A DNA stretch of 64,000 nucleotides, taken from NCBI RefSeq assembly GCF_000424625.1, contig NZ_AUKG01000001.1, positions 372,001 to 436,000 on the forward strand, written 5' to 3'. The position numbers were made by a program, and so were the translations under genes. The notes beneath the pieces were generated by a model. It searched no databases. It saw nothing but the letters and a program-made list of their open reading frames with translations, and was not told the origin of the DNA. Shown here piece after piece: positions 17,983 through 26,874 of the stretch (position 1 is its first letter; each line of letters begins with the position of its first letter). The stretch comes from Conexibacter woesei Iso977N (GTDB taxonomy: Bacteria > Actinomycetota > Thermoleophilia > Solirubrobacterales > Solirubrobacteraceae).

Positions 17983-18972
17983 ATGAGAACCAGGGTCCTC
18001 CTCGCGTCTGCCGTCGCCACCGTCCTCGCCGCTGCCGCCTTCGCCGGCCCCGCCGCGGCGGCCGATCCGAACTTCCGGTGCCTGAACGACAACACGGCCA
18101 ACGACGACGCGACGCCCTGGTTCGATGCCAACTACAGCCCGAGCCACGCGCTCAGCCGCAGCCTGCTGGACCAGCACGTCCCGCAGGGGCTGGCGGCATG
18201 GCCGTCGTACTTCGGCGCCGGCCAGGACCTGCTCGTCTACACCGCGTACAGCCAGTCGGACGGCCGCGCGCGGATCCAGGGGATCGACCCGCGTGACGGC
18301 TCGCTGACCAACTACGCCCAGCTCCAGTCCGGCATCCACGCGGGCGGCGTCGCGATCGCCGGCGGCTGGGCGTTCGTGCCCGGCGTCAACGCCGGCGCCG
18401 TGCGGCGCTACAGCCTCTCCAAGCTGTCCGGCATCTTCGCGCACGGCCCGTCGAGCGACGCGCTCGACGGCACCTACGCGGGCGCCGTCGTCGGCACGGG
18501 CTTCCTGAGCCAGGAGGGCAACACGGTCTACGCGGGCACGTTCAACGAGAACGGGCTCGGCGTGATGCGCACCTACTCGGTCGACGGCGCCGGCAACCTG
18601 CACCAGAGCTCCGGCGACATCGAGGTGCCCAAGAAGACCCAGGGCCTGCTCGTCCTGCCCAACTACTTCGTGTTCAGCACGTCCTACGGCCGCGACAGGC
18701 GCAGCAACGTCTACGTCGTCAAGCGCGGCTACAGGTCGCTGACCACGTCCTACAGGAACGGCAACCTGCGCTGCGTCCGGATCCCGACGATGTCCGAGGG
18801 CGTCTCGATCGCCAACGACAGGATCTACCAGCTGTTCGAGTCCGGGGCCGACTGCTACCGCTACGGCGAGCCCGCCTGCGGCTCCAACACGACCCCCGAC
18901 CGCGTGATCACCCACCTCTACCGCACCCCCCGCACGTCGCTCGTCGACGGCCTGCCCGTGTTCCGCGGGTAG
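17983..18972 (+). CDS. Secreted protein of unknown function, possible beta-propeller
   Basis: The 329-residue protein begins with a signal peptide (MRTRVLLASAVATVLAAAAF, cleavage near AAA-DPN). The mature region opens with FRCLNDNTANDDATPWFDAN and contains several short strand-rich blocks: DLLVYTAYSQSDGRARIQGIDP, GGVAIAGGWAFVPGVNAGAVRRY and NTVYAGTFNENGLGVMRTYS. This spacing suggests blades of a propeller, as in secreted binding or hydrolytic proteins. No catalytic motif is recognisable. The cysteine pair near the C-terminus (GADCYRYGEPACG) could be a disulfide. It is followed by another secreted protein gene 22 bases later, so the two may be co-expressed. Confidence 0.65.
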   Translation: MRTRVLLASAVATVLAAAAFAGPAAAADPNFRCLNDNTANDDATPWFDANYSPSHALSRSLLDQHVPQGLAAWPSYFGAGQDLLVYTAYSQSDGRARIQGIDPRDGSLTNYAQLQSGIHAGGVAIAGGWAFVPGVNAGAVRRYSLSKLSGIFAHGPSSDALDGTYAGAVVGTGFLSQEGNTVYAGTFNENGLGVMRTYSVDGAGNLHQSSGDIEVPKKTQGLLVLPNYFVFSTSYGRDRRSNVYVVKRGYRSLTTSYRNGNLRCVRIPTMSEGVSIANDRIYQLFESGADCYRYGEPACGSNTTPDRVITHLYRTPRTSLVDGLPVFRG

Positions 18973-18993
18973 CGCGCGGCTAGGGTCGGGAGC

Positions 18994-19530
18994 ATGGCCC
19001 GACTCCTCCCCGCGATCCTCGCCGCTGCCGTCCTCCTCGTGCCCTCCGCCACCGCGTCGGCGGAGGGCACGCACCTGCTCGACGGTCCCGTCGCGGCGGG
19101 TGGGTCGTGGGAGCTGTCGATCCACCGGCAGAGCATCGGGCCGGTCGCGGGGGTCTGCATCGACCTCGGCGCCACGCTGCCCGACGGCAGCGATGCCGGT
19201 ACCGCGACCGGCTGCGCCGCCGGCAGCCTGAAGGTCGACCACGGGCTGTTCCCGCTGACCTCCACCGCGCACGCGGGCGACCAGCTGACCAGCGCGGTCA
19301 TCGGCGGGATCGTCACCGCGAGGGCGCACGAGGTCCGGGTCGTCTTCAGGGACGGCAAGCACCTCAGGCTCCCGGTCAAGACCGGCCCGAGGGCGTGGCG
19401 CCACGTGCTGAAGATGGACGTCCGCTACTTCGGCGGCGACCTGATGGCGGTGTCGAGCAGCGACGTCGCCTCGGTCTCCGCCTACGACCGCCGCGGCCAC
19501 CGCCTCGCCCGGACCAGGCCGCACCGATGA
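18994..19530 (+). CDS. Small secreted protein of unknown function
   Basis: The 178-residue protein has a signal peptide (MARLLPAILAAAVLLVPSAT, cleavage near ASA-EGT). The mature part is beta-rich with two cysteines (GVCIDLGATL and GCAAGSL) that could be bonded. Nothing in it matches a family I know. The start ATG lies in the loop of a 6-bp GC hairpin (18985-19003). The stop codon overlaps the next start as ATGA, suggesting translational coupling to the metallo-beta-lactamase-fold gene. Confidence 0.6.
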   Translation: MARLLPAILAAAVLLVPSATASAEGTHLLDGPVAAGGSWELSIHRQSIGPVAGVCIDLGATLPDGSDAGTATGCAAGSLKVDHGLFPLTSTAHAGDQLTSAVIGGIVTARAHEVRVVFRDGKHLRLPVKTGPRAWRHVLKMDVRYFGGDLMAVSSSDVASVSAYDRRGHRLARTRPHR

Positions 19531-20330
19531 GTCCGGACGACCCGCGCCGTCCCAGTGAGATGAGCACGCTGAACGAGGTCGCCGACGGCGTCTGGGTCCG
19601 CCAGAGCGGGTGGATGTGGACCAACTCGATCGTCGTCCGTGGTGACGACGGGCTGATCGTCGTCGACCCCGGCATCACCGGCGCCGAGCTGGACGCGCTG
19701 GCCGACGACGTCGCGGCGCTCGGGATCCCGGTCGTCGCCGGGTTCTCCACCCACCCGCACTGGGATCACCTGCTGTGGCACCCGCGCCTCGGCGACGTCC
19801 CGCGCTACGCGACCGCCGAGAACGCCGCGCTCGCCGCCGTCGCGCAGGACCGCGCCCGGGCGATGGCGGCGGAGTCGGCCGAGGGCGTCCCGCTGGAGCT
19901 CGTCGCGCTGGTGCAACCGCTCCCGAGCGACGACGACGCCAACCCGCTGCCCGGCGCGTTGATCGTGCACAACGCCCACGCCGTCGGCCACGCCGCGATC
20001 CTCCTCGCCGACCGCGGCGTCCTGCTCGCGGGCGACATGCTCTCCGACATCATGATCCCGCTCTTCGACCCGCGCCAGGACGACCAGCTCGGCGCCTACG
20101 AGACCGCGCTCGCGCAGCTGGACGAGGTCATCGACACGGTCGACGTCGCGATCCCCGGACACGGCGCGGTCGCGCCCACCAACGCTGAGGCCACCGCCCG
20201 CCTGGCCGCCGACAAGGACTACATCAACGCACTCCGCCGCGGCGACGAGCCCGCCGACGCGCGCCTCGGCCCGCACGCCGAGTGGCTCGACGGACCGCAC
20301 CGGTCGAACGTCGAGCGCGCTCGCGGGTAG
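19527..20330 (+). CDS. Metallo-beta-lactamase-fold hydrolase
   Basis: The protein has the MBL zinc motif HPHWDHLLW (HxHxDH type, preceded by FST) and further ligand positions in AVGHAAILL, LLAGDMLSD and VAIPGHGAV. These define a class B-like hydrolase fold binding one or two metals. The substrate is unknown; glyoxalase II and lactonase-like activities are common in this fold. The ATG at 19527 overlaps the upstream stop codon as ATGA. An in-frame ATG at 19560, giving MSTLNEVADGVWVRQ, also looks like a natural start. The gene is followed after nine bases by a VOC protein gene on the same strand. Confidence 0.8.
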   Translation: MSPDDPRRPSEMSTLNEVADGVWVRQSGWMWTNSIVVRGDDGLIVVDPGITGAELDALADDVAALGIPVVAGFSTHPHWDHLLWHPRLGDVPRYATAENAALAAVAQDRARAMAAESAEGVPLELVALVQPLPSDDDANPLPGALIVHNAHAVGHAAILLADRGVLLAGDMLSDIMIPLFDPRQDDQLGAYETALAQLDEVIDTVDVAIPGHGAVAPTNAEATARLAADKDYINALRRGDEPADARLGPHAEWLDGPHRSNVERARG

Positions 20331-20339
20331 GACGCGCGC

Positions 20340-20735
20340 ATGCCCAGCAGACGCGTCGTCATCGACCACCTCGCCATCGGCGTCAGCGACCTCCGCGCCA
20401 GCCGCAGGTTCTACCTCGCCGCGCTCGCGCCGCTGGGGTTCGGCGAGCTGAACGAGTGGACCGAGGACCGCCACGACCTCGCGTTCGGCCCGGCGGGCTT
20501 CGACGACTTCATCATCTCGACCAAGTACCCCGTCAACGGCGGCGGCCACATCGCGTTCGCCGCCGACTCACGCGAGCAGGTCGACGGCTTCCACGCCGCC
20601 GCGCTCGCCGCGGGCGCCACCGACAACGGCGCCCCCGGCATCCGGCCCGGGTACTCCCCCGGCTACTACGCCGCGTTCGTGCTCGACCCCGACGGCTACA
20701 ACGTCGAGGCCGTCTTCCACGAGCCCCAGGACTAG
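20340..20735 (+). CDS. VOC (glyoxalase/bleomycin resistance)-family protein
   Basis: The 131-residue protein is a single vicinal-oxygen-chelate module pair: IDHLAIGVSDLRASRRFYLAALAPLGF at the N-terminus, GHIAFAADSREQVDGFHAAALAAGA in the middle, and AAFVLDPDGYNVEAVFHE at the C-terminus, with His and Glu at the usual metal positions. Such proteins act as metal-dependent isomerases, dioxygenases or binding proteins; the substrate here is not predictable. It follows the MBL-fold gene by nine bases. Its TAG overlaps the stop codon of the convergent RibD-like gene in a shared CTAG (20732-20735). Confidence 0.85.
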   Translation: MPSRRVVIDHLAIGVSDLRASRRFYLAALAPLGFGELNEWTEDRHDLAFGPAGFDDFIISTKYPVNGGGHIAFAADSREQVDGFHAAALAAGATDNGAPGIRPGYSPGYYAAFVLDPDGYNVEAVFHEPQD

Positions 20736-21292
20736 CGCCGCACGCGGTAGCGCGAGACGACCGTCTGCGACGCGAACGGCCGGGACTCGACGAGCTCCAG
20801 GCCCAGCCGGCGCTCCAGGCCCTGCGGGTAGAGCGGCCGCCCGCCGCCCAGCAGCACCGGGACCACGCGCGGGTGGTACTCGTCGAGCAGCCCCAGCCGC
20901 GCCGCCTCGCCCGCGAGCTCCGCGCCGCCGATCGCGATGTCCCCACCGCCGGGCCCCGCCGCCGCCCGCAGCGCCTCCAGCTCCTCGCCCAGACCGCCGG
21001 TGGCCAGCCGCGCGTTGCCCTCCACCGCCGTCAGCGTCCGCGAGAACACGACCTTCGGGAGCGGCAGCCAGACCGCCGCCCACGCGCGGTCGTCGTCGTC
21101 GGCCAGCTCGGCCGTCTCCCAGTACAGCATCGTCTCGTACAGCCGCCGCCCCATCACGTACGCCGACAGCTCCCGCGTCTGCTCGGTCACGTACCGGAAC
21201 AGCTCGACGTCCTTGCCGCTCCAGTTCAGGTCGCCGTCCGGATCGGTGATGTAGCCGTCGAGCGAGACGACCATCGTGCAGACCACGTTCAT
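20732..21292 (-). CDS. Dihydrofolate reductase-like (RibD C-terminal domain) protein
   Basis: The 186-residue protein begins MNVVCTMVVSLDGYITDPDG, the diagnostic start of the RibD C-terminal/DHFR-like family, and has YVMGRRLYETM and GGDIAIGGAELAGEAARLGLLDEYH, both standard elements of the NADPH-binding fold. It is a stand-alone domain without the deaminase part of RibD, so a riboflavin role is not implied. The ATG at 21292 lies in a perfect 14-bp palindrome (21289-21302). A similar stand-alone protein is encoded at 46977. Confidence 0.85.
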   Translation of the reverse strand: MNVVCTMVVSLDGYITDPDGDLNWSGKDVELFRYVTEQTRELSAYVMGRRLYETMLYWETAELADDDDRAWAAVWLPLPKVVFSRTLTAVEGNARLATGGLGEELEALRAAAGPGGGDIAIGGAELAGEAARLGLLDEYHPRVVPVLLGGGRPLYPQGLERRLGLELVESRPFASQTVVSRYRVRR

Positions 21293-21306
21293 GGCGCCAT
21301 GATCGC

Positions 21307-23073
21307 TCACCGCGCGGCGACCGGGACCGAGGCGCTCGACCCAAGGACCCTGCCCTGCCGGTCGAGCGCACGCACGACCACGCGGTCGGCATCGCCCGTC
21401 AGCACCAGCCCGGTCTCGAAGCCCGTGCGCGTGGCGGCTGCCACCGGCGCGGTCCCGCCGTCGGCCAGGACCTGCCAGCCCGCCACCTCGGTCGCGCCGT
21501 TCCAGGACGCCGTCACCTGCACCGCGCCGGTCGTCGCGTCGTGGTGCGCCTCGACGTCCGGCCTGGTCGTCGGCCGCGCGTGCCACGCCGCACGCAGCGT
21601 CCGGTAGCTGCCGTCGCCGTCGGGCAGCGACGCGTCGAACACGCGCCGGCCGCCGGGCGTGAACTCCGAGAACGGCCCGGCCGCGCCGAAGCCGACGAAC
21701 AGGTTGCCGCTGCCGAGCTCCTGCACGCTGCCCTCGCTCTGGGCGCTGGTGTCCTCCGCGCGCGTGACCGACGCCACCACCTTCGCGGTCTTGTGCTTCA
21801 TGTCGAGTTGCAGCACAAGCCCGCGCGACGCGCCCTTGCGCGGCGGCCCGGCCTCGTCGTCGAACAGGCTGACGCGGCCGCCCGCCAGCATCCGCGCGTC
21901 GTGCTGCAGCCAGAAGCGCGCGCCCGGGCCCATCCGGAACGTGCTCCGGCGCCCGCCGAGGCGCCACGCGATCCGGCCGCTGCGCGCGTCGACCGCCCAG
22001 ATCGCCGACGCGTCGCGGGCGGAGACCAGCAGCCGCCGCCCGCCGTCGATCGGCTGGACCGAGTTGATGTGGTAGACGTCGTTGGCCGCCGAGACCGCGG
22101 GCGAGGCGTAGGACTCGCTCAGCGGGACGTGGCCGAGCGCATGCCACTCCCACACGACCAGCCCGGTCGCGACGTCGATGCGCTGGATGATCGAGTCGAG
22201 CACCGGCCTGCCGCCGACGAGCACCGGCGAGTACACGGTGACGAGCGCGTCGCCGTCGCCGGTCAGCCGCAGCTCGTGGATGTCCATCCTGTAGCCGTTG
22301 CCCGCCCGGATCCTGGCGATCGTCTTGTAGGACTCGTCGGCGATGATCCCCTCGCCGAGCCCGAAGGCCTGGACGGTCACCGGGCCCTGCCACCACGTCA
22401 GCACGCGCCTGCCGCGGTAGGTCTGGACGGCGAGGTTCGCGGCGACGTCAGGCGCGGCGAGCGGCCTGAACCACACCAACTTGCCGTGCGGGTCGACGAT
22501 CATCGGCCCGCCCGGGCCGACCGGCGCGATCGACACGGTGTTCTTGCTGTCGGGGTGGATCACCGGCGACGGCAGCGGCGTCATCAGCGTCATCGCCGAC
22601 GAGCTCGACCGGTCCTGGGCGACCGTGATCCGCGGCGCCAGGAGGTCCGGCCGCGTGGCGAAGTGCTCCAACTTGCCCGGCTGCATGCTGGGCAGGTTGA
22701 GGACCGGCGGGATCGGCGCGAGCGTCGCGACCGTGAACGACGACCTCAGCGCACGCACCGCGCTGCCTCGCAGCCGCACGGTCACCGCCACCCGCTCCCC
22801 CGCCGCGAACGGCCTGGCCGGGACGAACGACGCCCCGCGCCCGCCCGAGTAGTCCTTCAACTTCCCGGAGTGCGCACCGCTCCTCGCGCCGACCGCGCGG
22901 ACCGCCGCGATCCTCGACGGCGCCACGCCGAGGACGCTGATCTGCGTCGCCGGGTTCGCGTCCGGCGTGCCGTCGAGCGGCGAGACCGCGACCGTCGCGT
23001 GCACGGCCGGCGCCACCGCGAGCAGCGCGGCGACGGCGACCCCCAGCGGTGCGGATGAGCGGGACAGCAGCAT
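21307..23073 (-). CDS. Secreted arylsulfotransferase (ASST)-family protein
   Basis: The 588-residue protein has a signal peptide (MLLSRSSAPLGVAVAALLAV, cleavage near VHA-TVA) and an N-terminal Ig-like region. A central domain of about 330 residues has propeller-type blocks typical of the ASST family: MIVDPHGKLVWFRPL, MDIHELRLTGDGDALVTVY, VVWEWHALGHVPLSESY and ARFWLQHDARMLAGGRVSLFDDE. The histidines in MDIHEL and WLQHDA match positions conserved in the family. The C-terminal 80 residues form an Ig-like module. Family knowledge suggests sulfuryl transfer between phenols in classical members; many actinobacterial relatives are uncharacterised. Confidence 0.78.
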   Translation of the reverse strand: MLLSRSSAPLGVAVAALLAVAPAVHATVAVSPLDGTPDANPATQISVLGVAPSRIAAVRAVGARSGAHSGKLKDYSGGRGASFVPARPFAAGERVAVTVRLRGSAVRALRSSFTVATLAPIPPVLNLPSMQPGKLEHFATRPDLLAPRITVAQDRSSSSAMTLMTPLPSPVIHPDSKNTVSIAPVGPGGPMIVDPHGKLVWFRPLAAPDVAANLAVQTYRGRRVLTWWQGPVTVQAFGLGEGIIADESYKTIARIRAGNGYRMDIHELRLTGDGDALVTVYSPVLVGGRPVLDSIIQRIDVATGLVVWEWHALGHVPLSESYASPAVSAANDVYHINSVQPIDGGRRLLVSARDASAIWAVDARSGRIAWRLGGRRSTFRMGPGARFWLQHDARMLAGGRVSLFDDEAGPPRKGASRGLVLQLDMKHKTAKVVASVTRAEDTSAQSEGSVQELGSGNLFVGFGAAGPFSEFTPGGRRVFDASLPDGDGSYRTLRAAWHARPTTRPDVEAHHDATTGAVQVTASWNGATEVAGWQVLADGGTAPVAAATRTGFETGLVLTGDADRVVVRALDRQGRVLGSSASVPVAAR

Positions 23074-23121
23074 CGGCCGTGCCGATTAGAACACGTCGCC
23101 GGAACCCATGCCGCGTCTGCG

Positions 23122-24003
23122 ATGCTCGGCGACATGTCGGGAGCCGATGATCTGCAGGCGGTCGCCGAGCTGGAGCGGGTCGACCTCGCGCTGCCGGAGG
23201 GGTTGGAGATCCGGTGGCTCGGCGTCTCCGGCTACCGGCTGACGTACGAGGGCGTCTCGCTGTTCATCGACCCCTACGTGTCGCGCGTGCCGCTGCGGTC
23301 GCTGCTACTGAGGCGGCTGGCGCTGCAGGACGCCGAGCTGGTCGCGCGCTACGGCGGCGCGCCCGGTCCGGTGGCGGGCGTCCTGGTCGGGCACACGCAC
23401 TTCGACCACGCCGTCGACGCGCCCGCGCTGGCGCGGATGCACCAGACCAAGGCCTACGGGTCGGCGTCGCTGGTCAGGTTGATGGCGTTGCACCGCCTCG
23501 AGCAGCAGGCGGTCGAGGTCGCAACGCGCCGCCCGTACGAGCTGGGCCCGTTCGCGGTGACGTTCATCCCCAGCCGCCACTCGAAGCTGCTGTTCGGCCG
23601 CAAGGTGCCGATGGACGGGCCGCTGACCTGCGACCACCTCGACGGCCTCGCGCCCGGCGCCTACCGCTGCGGCGCGGTCTACGGGATCCGGATCGAGGTC
23701 GCGGGCCTGTCGCTCTACCACCAGGGCAGCGCCGACCTGATCGACGCCGAGCTCCCCGACCAGCAGGTCGACGTCTTCCTCGCCGGCGTCGCCGGCCGCC
23801 AGGTCACGCCCCGTTACTGGGAGCGCGTCCTGCCCAAGCTCGACCCGCGCTACGTCGTCCCGACGCACTACGACAACTTCTTCTCGCCGCTGGGCCGCGC
23901 GCAGGACATGGTCCGCAAGGTCGACCTCGCCGACGTCCCGGACGAGATCCGCCGCGTCTCCCGCGACGCCCAGGTCGCCGCGCTGCCGCGGATCGACGCC
24001 TGA
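23122..24003 (+). CDS. MBL-fold hydrolase, UlaG/lactonase-like
   Basis: The protein of about 293 residues has the motif GHTHFDHAVDAPALA (HxHxDH), then FIPSRHSKLLFGR, LYHQGSADLID and VVPTHYDNFF, which give the remaining metal-binding histidines and aspartate. The spacing resembles UlaG-like L-ascorbate-6-phosphate lactonases and related Zn/Mn phosphodiesterase-like proteins. The strand order is complete. An in-frame ATG at 23134 is an alternative start; neither has a clear ribosome binding site. It is divergent from the ASST gene. Confidence 0.75.
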   Translation: MLGDMSGADDLQAVAELERVDLALPEGLEIRWLGVSGYRLTYEGVSLFIDPYVSRVPLRSLLLRRLALQDAELVARYGGAPGPVAGVLVGHTHFDHAVDAPALARMHQTKAYGSASLVRLMALHRLEQQAVEVATRRPYELGPFAVTFIPSRHSKLLFGRKVPMDGPLTCDHLDGLAPGAYRCGAVYGIRIEVAGLSLYHQGSADLIDAELPDQQVDVFLAGVAGRQVTPRYWERVLPKLDPRYVVPTHYDNFFSPLGRAQDMVRKVDLADVPDEIRRVSRDAQVAALPRIDA

Positions 24004-24034
24004 AACGGCACGGCCGCCGGGTATAGGCCGATGC

Positions 24035-24865
24035 ATGGCCTCTCCCAAGACGTGGTTCATCACCGGCACCTCGCGCGGCTTCGGGCGTGAGTGGGCGGTC
24101 GCGGCGCTGGAGCGCGGCGACAGGGTCGCCGCGACCGCCCGCGACGCCGCCTCGCTCGACGACCTCGTGGAGAAGTACGGCGACGACAACGTGCATGCGC
24201 AAGCGCTCGACGTGACCGATCGCTCGGCGTGCTTCAGCGCCGTCGCCGCCGCGCACGAGAAGTTCGGCCGCCTCGACGTCGTCGTCAACAACGCGGGCTA
24301 CGGGCACTTCGGCATGATCGAGGAGATCACCGAGGCCGAGGCCCGCGACCAGATGGAGACCAACCTCTTCGGGGCGCTCTGGGTCACGCAGGCGGCGCTG
24401 CCGTTCCTGCGCGAGCAGGGCTCCGGGCACCTCCTGCAGGTGTCGTCGATCGGCGGGATCAGCGCGTTCGTCGAGGTCGGGATGTACCACGCGTCGAAGT
24501 GGGCGCTGGAGGGCTTCAGCCAGTCGCTGGCCCAGGAGGTCAAGGACTTCGGGATCCACGTGACGCTGATCGAGCCCGGCGGCTTCTCGACCGACTGGGG
24601 CGGCTCGTCGGCGCGCCACTCCGAGCGGCTGGACGCCTACGACGCCGTCCACCAGGCCTCCGACGAGCGCCGCGCCTCGATGAGGGGCAAGGCGGGCGAC
24701 CCGACCGCCTCGGCCGCGGCGGTCCTGAAGATCGTCGACGCCGACGAGCCGCCGCTGCGCTGCTTCTTCGGCTCGGCCCCGCTGAGGATCGCCGAGGCCG
24801 ACTACGCGTCGCGGCTGGAGACGTGGCGCGCGTGGCAGCCGGTGGCCGAGCTGGCCCAGGGGTGA
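24035..24865 (+). CDS. Short-chain dehydrogenase/reductase (classical SDR)
   Basis: The 276-residue protein shows the cofactor motif TGTSRGFG (10-17), a following Arg typical of NADP preference, VVNNAGYG, the catalytic serine region LLQVSSIGGIS and the active pair Tyr151/Lys155 in YHASK. The C-terminal LIEPGGFSTDWG is also a family element. It would oxidise or reduce a hydroxyl or carbonyl on an unknown substrate. The sequence is typical of the SDR family often labelled oxidoreductase with a TGTSxGxG start. It stands between an MBL-fold hydrolase and a CapA-type protein on the same strand. Confidence 0.9.
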   Translation: MASPKTWFITGTSRGFGREWAVAALERGDRVAATARDAASLDDLVEKYGDDNVHAQALDVTDRSACFSAVAAAHEKFGRLDVVVNNAGYGHFGMIEEITEAEARDQMETNLFGALWVTQAALPFLREQGSGHLLQVSSIGGISAFVEVGMYHASKWALEGFSQSLAQEVKDFGIHVTLIEPGGFSTDWGGSSARHSERLDAYDAVHQASDERRASMRGKAGDPTASAAAVLKIVDADEPPLRCFFGSAPLRIAEADYASRLETWRAWQPVAELAQG

Positions 24866-24880
24866 TACAACCACCTCAAC

Positions 24881-26113
24881 TTGCGCAACGCTGACCGCCA
24901 GAGGCAGCTCACCACTCGCCGCCTCGCGGCCGCGCTGGCGATCGCGGTGTGCGCCGGCACGGCCGGCGCGCTGGTGGGCGCCGGCGACCATGGCGACGGC
25001 GCCGCGGATGCCGCGGTCGCCGCCGCCAGGCTGCCGCCCGGCCGGCCGCTGACGGTGATCTGGGGCGGCGACGTCACGCTCGGCTCGCGGTACGGGCTGC
25101 CGCCCGACCACGCGCGCGGCATGCTCGCGGGCGTCGCGAGCACGATGCGCGCCGCCGACCTGACGACCGTCAACCTCGAGGGCACGCTCGGCGCCGGCGG
25201 ATCGACGAAGTGCCCGGTCCCGACGCCGACGTGCTTCGCGTTCCAGGCGCCCGCGGGCAACGCCGCGGGGCTGACGCGCGCCGGGGTCGACGCGGTCAAC
25301 CTCGCAAACAACCACGCGTGGGACTTCGGCGCGACCGGCCTCGGGCAGACGATCCTGGCGCTGCGCCACGTCGGCGTCGCCTTCACCGGGCGGCCTTCTG
25401 AGATCACCTACATCTCGCTCGACAGGACGCGCGTCGCGTTGTTGGGGTTCTCGGCCTACCCGTGGACGTCGCCGATCCGCGACCTCGTCGCGGCCCACCG
25501 CCTCGTCGCGCAGGCCGCGGCGAACGCCAACGTCGTGATCGTCTTCATGCACGGCGGCGCCGAGGGCGCCGGGCAGACCCGCGTGCCGTTCGGCGAGGAG
25601 CAGGCGTTCGGCGAGCTGCGCGGCAACCTGCGCGCGTTCGCGCACACCGCCGTCGACGCGGGCGCCGACCTCGTCCTCGGCTCCGGCCCGCACGTCCTGC
25701 GCGGGATCGAGATCTACAACAGGCGCACGATCGCCTACTCCCTCGGCAACCTCGCGGGCTACAGGAACTTCGCCCGCGGCGGCGTCCTCAGCCTCAGCGG
25801 CCTGCTGCGCGTCGACCTCAACGCCACCGGCGCGCTGACCGGCGGCCGCTTCCTGCCGCTCAAGCTGACCGGCCCGGGCCTGCCGCACGTCGACCCCACC
25901 CACGCGTCCGCCCACCTCGTCGCGCGCCTCTCCAGGCTCGACTTCGGCTCCCGCGCGCTGCGCCTCTCACCGTCGGGCCAGATCACCAACCCGCCCGCGC
26001 AGAAGCCCAAGCCGCCGAGGCCCAAGCCGCAGCCCTCGACGCCGGCCCCGCCGACGACCTCCACCCCGCCCGCCACTACCGCTCCACCGAGCACCACCGC
26101 ACCGCCCGCCTAG
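24881..26113 (+). CDS. Exported CapA-type (poly-gamma-glutamate capsule) metallophosphatase-fold protein
   Basis: The protein of about 410 residues begins at TTG 24881 with a basic N-terminus and a hydrophobic segment (LAAALAIAVCAGTAGALVG), so it is exported or anchored. The body carries WGGDVTLGSRYG, NLEGTLG, NLANNHAWDFGATGL, VIVFMHGGAEG and VLGSGPHVLRGIEIYN, the conserved Asp, Asn and His blocks of the PGA_cap family with a calcineurin-like fold. The last 45 residues are Pro/Thr/Lys-rich (AQKPKPPRPKPQPSTP and threonine-proline repeats), typical of a wall-spanning linker. Many family members lack a capsule operon, and none is seen here. No strong ribosome binding site precedes the TTG. Confidence 0.8.
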   Translation: MRNADRQRQLTTRRLAAALAIAVCAGTAGALVGAGDHGDGAADAAVAAARLPPGRPLTVIWGGDVTLGSRYGLPPDHARGMLAGVASTMRAADLTTVNLEGTLGAGGSTKCPVPTPTCFAFQAPAGNAAGLTRAGVDAVNLANNHAWDFGATGLGQTILALRHVGVAFTGRPSEITYISLDRTRVALLGFSAYPWTSPIRDLVAAHRLVAQAAANANVVIVFMHGGAEGAGQTRVPFGEEQAFGELRGNLRAFAHTAVDAGADLVLGSGPHVLRGIEIYNRRTIAYSLGNLAGYRNFARGGVLSLSGLLRVDLNATGALTGGRFLPLKLTGPGLPHVDPTHASAHLVARLSRLDFGSRALRLSPSGQITNPPAQKPKPPRPKPQPSTPAPPTTSTPPATTAPPSTTAPPA

Positions 26114-26168
26114 CAACGGATCAGGAATGGAGAAGCGCGGCCGCGGGGCCGGACGTAGGTTGCTTCCC

Positions 26169-26807
26169 ATGCCCACCGCAACGCAGACCGCGATCGCATC
26201 CGTCGTCCTCGAAGCCGCCGATCCCGGCGCCGCCGAGGCGTTCTACGAGGAGGCGTTCGGCCTCGGCGACCGGGTGCAGGTGCGCGCCGCCGGCGCCGAG
26301 CCGAGCACCGGCTTCCGCGCGTTCACGCTGTCGCTGGTCGTCGCGCAGCCGAGCGTCGTCGACTCCTACATCAACTCCGCGAAGGCCGCCGGCGCGACGG
26401 TGATCAAGGACCCCAAGAAGTCGATGTGGGGCTACGGCGGCGTCGTCCAGGCGCCGGACGGCACACTCTGGAAGGTCGCGACGTCGGCCAAGAAGGACAA
26501 GGGCCCGGCGGTCCGCGCGATCGACGAGCTCGTGCTCCTGCTCGGCGCCGACGACGTCAAGGAGAGCAAGCGCTTCTACGAGCAGCAGGGCCTGACCGTC
26601 GACAGGTCCTTTGGCAGCAAGTACGTGCAGTTCGCCAACAACGACCCGCACGCGATCAAGCTCGCGCTCTACGGCCGCGGCGCGCTGGCCAAGGACGCGG
26701 GCGTCGCGCCCGAGGGCAGCGGCGCCCATCGCATCGCGATCGTCACCGGCGACACCGCGCCGTTCACCGACCCGGACGGCTTCGCCTGGGAGCACCCCAC
26801 GCGATAG
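26169..26807 (+). CDS. Two-module VOC (glyoxalase-like) protein
   Basis: The 212-residue protein starts MPTATQTAIASVVLEAADPG and has two VOC-type modules. The first, about residues 1-110, contains FYEEAFGLGDRVQVRAAG and GYGGVVQAPDGTLWKVAT. The second is AIDELVLLLGADDVKESKRFYEQQGLTVDRSFGSKYVQFANNDPHAI with a closing TDPDGFAWE. Some metal ligands of the classical enzyme are not obvious, so it may be a binding protein. The start at 26169 is chosen because the 14 extra upstream residues do not fit the family. Confidence 0.8.
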   Translation: MPTATQTAIASVVLEAADPGAAEAFYEEAFGLGDRVQVRAAGAEPSTGFRAFTLSLVVAQPSVVDSYINSAKAAGATVIKDPKKSMWGYGGVVQAPDGTLWKVATSAKKDKGPAVRAIDELVLLLGADDVKESKRFYEQQGLTVDRSFGSKYVQFANNDPHAIKLALYGRGALAKDAGVAPEGSGAHRIAIVTGDTAPFTDPDGFAWEHPTR

Positions 26808-26846
26808 CGGTGGCCCGCCTTGCGCTGAGCAACCGGTCGCCCTACG

Positions 26847-26874
26847 CTTACGTACATGCGTGCACGTATGTCAG
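26847..26874 (+). promoter_or_regulatory. TetR-type operator over the start of the DUF2867-tetR operon
   Basis: An imperfect 28-bp palindrome, CTTACGTACATGCG followed by its near-complement, has 10 of 14 pairs matched and is centred between 26860 and 26861. It contains both candidate ATG codons of the DUF2867 gene (26856 and 26868). A tetR gene is the second gene of the operon, so autorepression through this site is likely. Confidence 0.6.

Noticed and set aside
13600-19524. A 1,974-codon minus-strand open frame
   Set aside because: It spans the intergenic regions and coding strands of four well-supported plus-strand genes, with repetitive Arg/Gly/Asp composition and no recognisable domain.
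24019-24024. GGGTAT as a SigB-type -10 before the SDR gene at 24035
   Set aside because: No matching -35 element lies at the expected distance, so it is likely a chance match.
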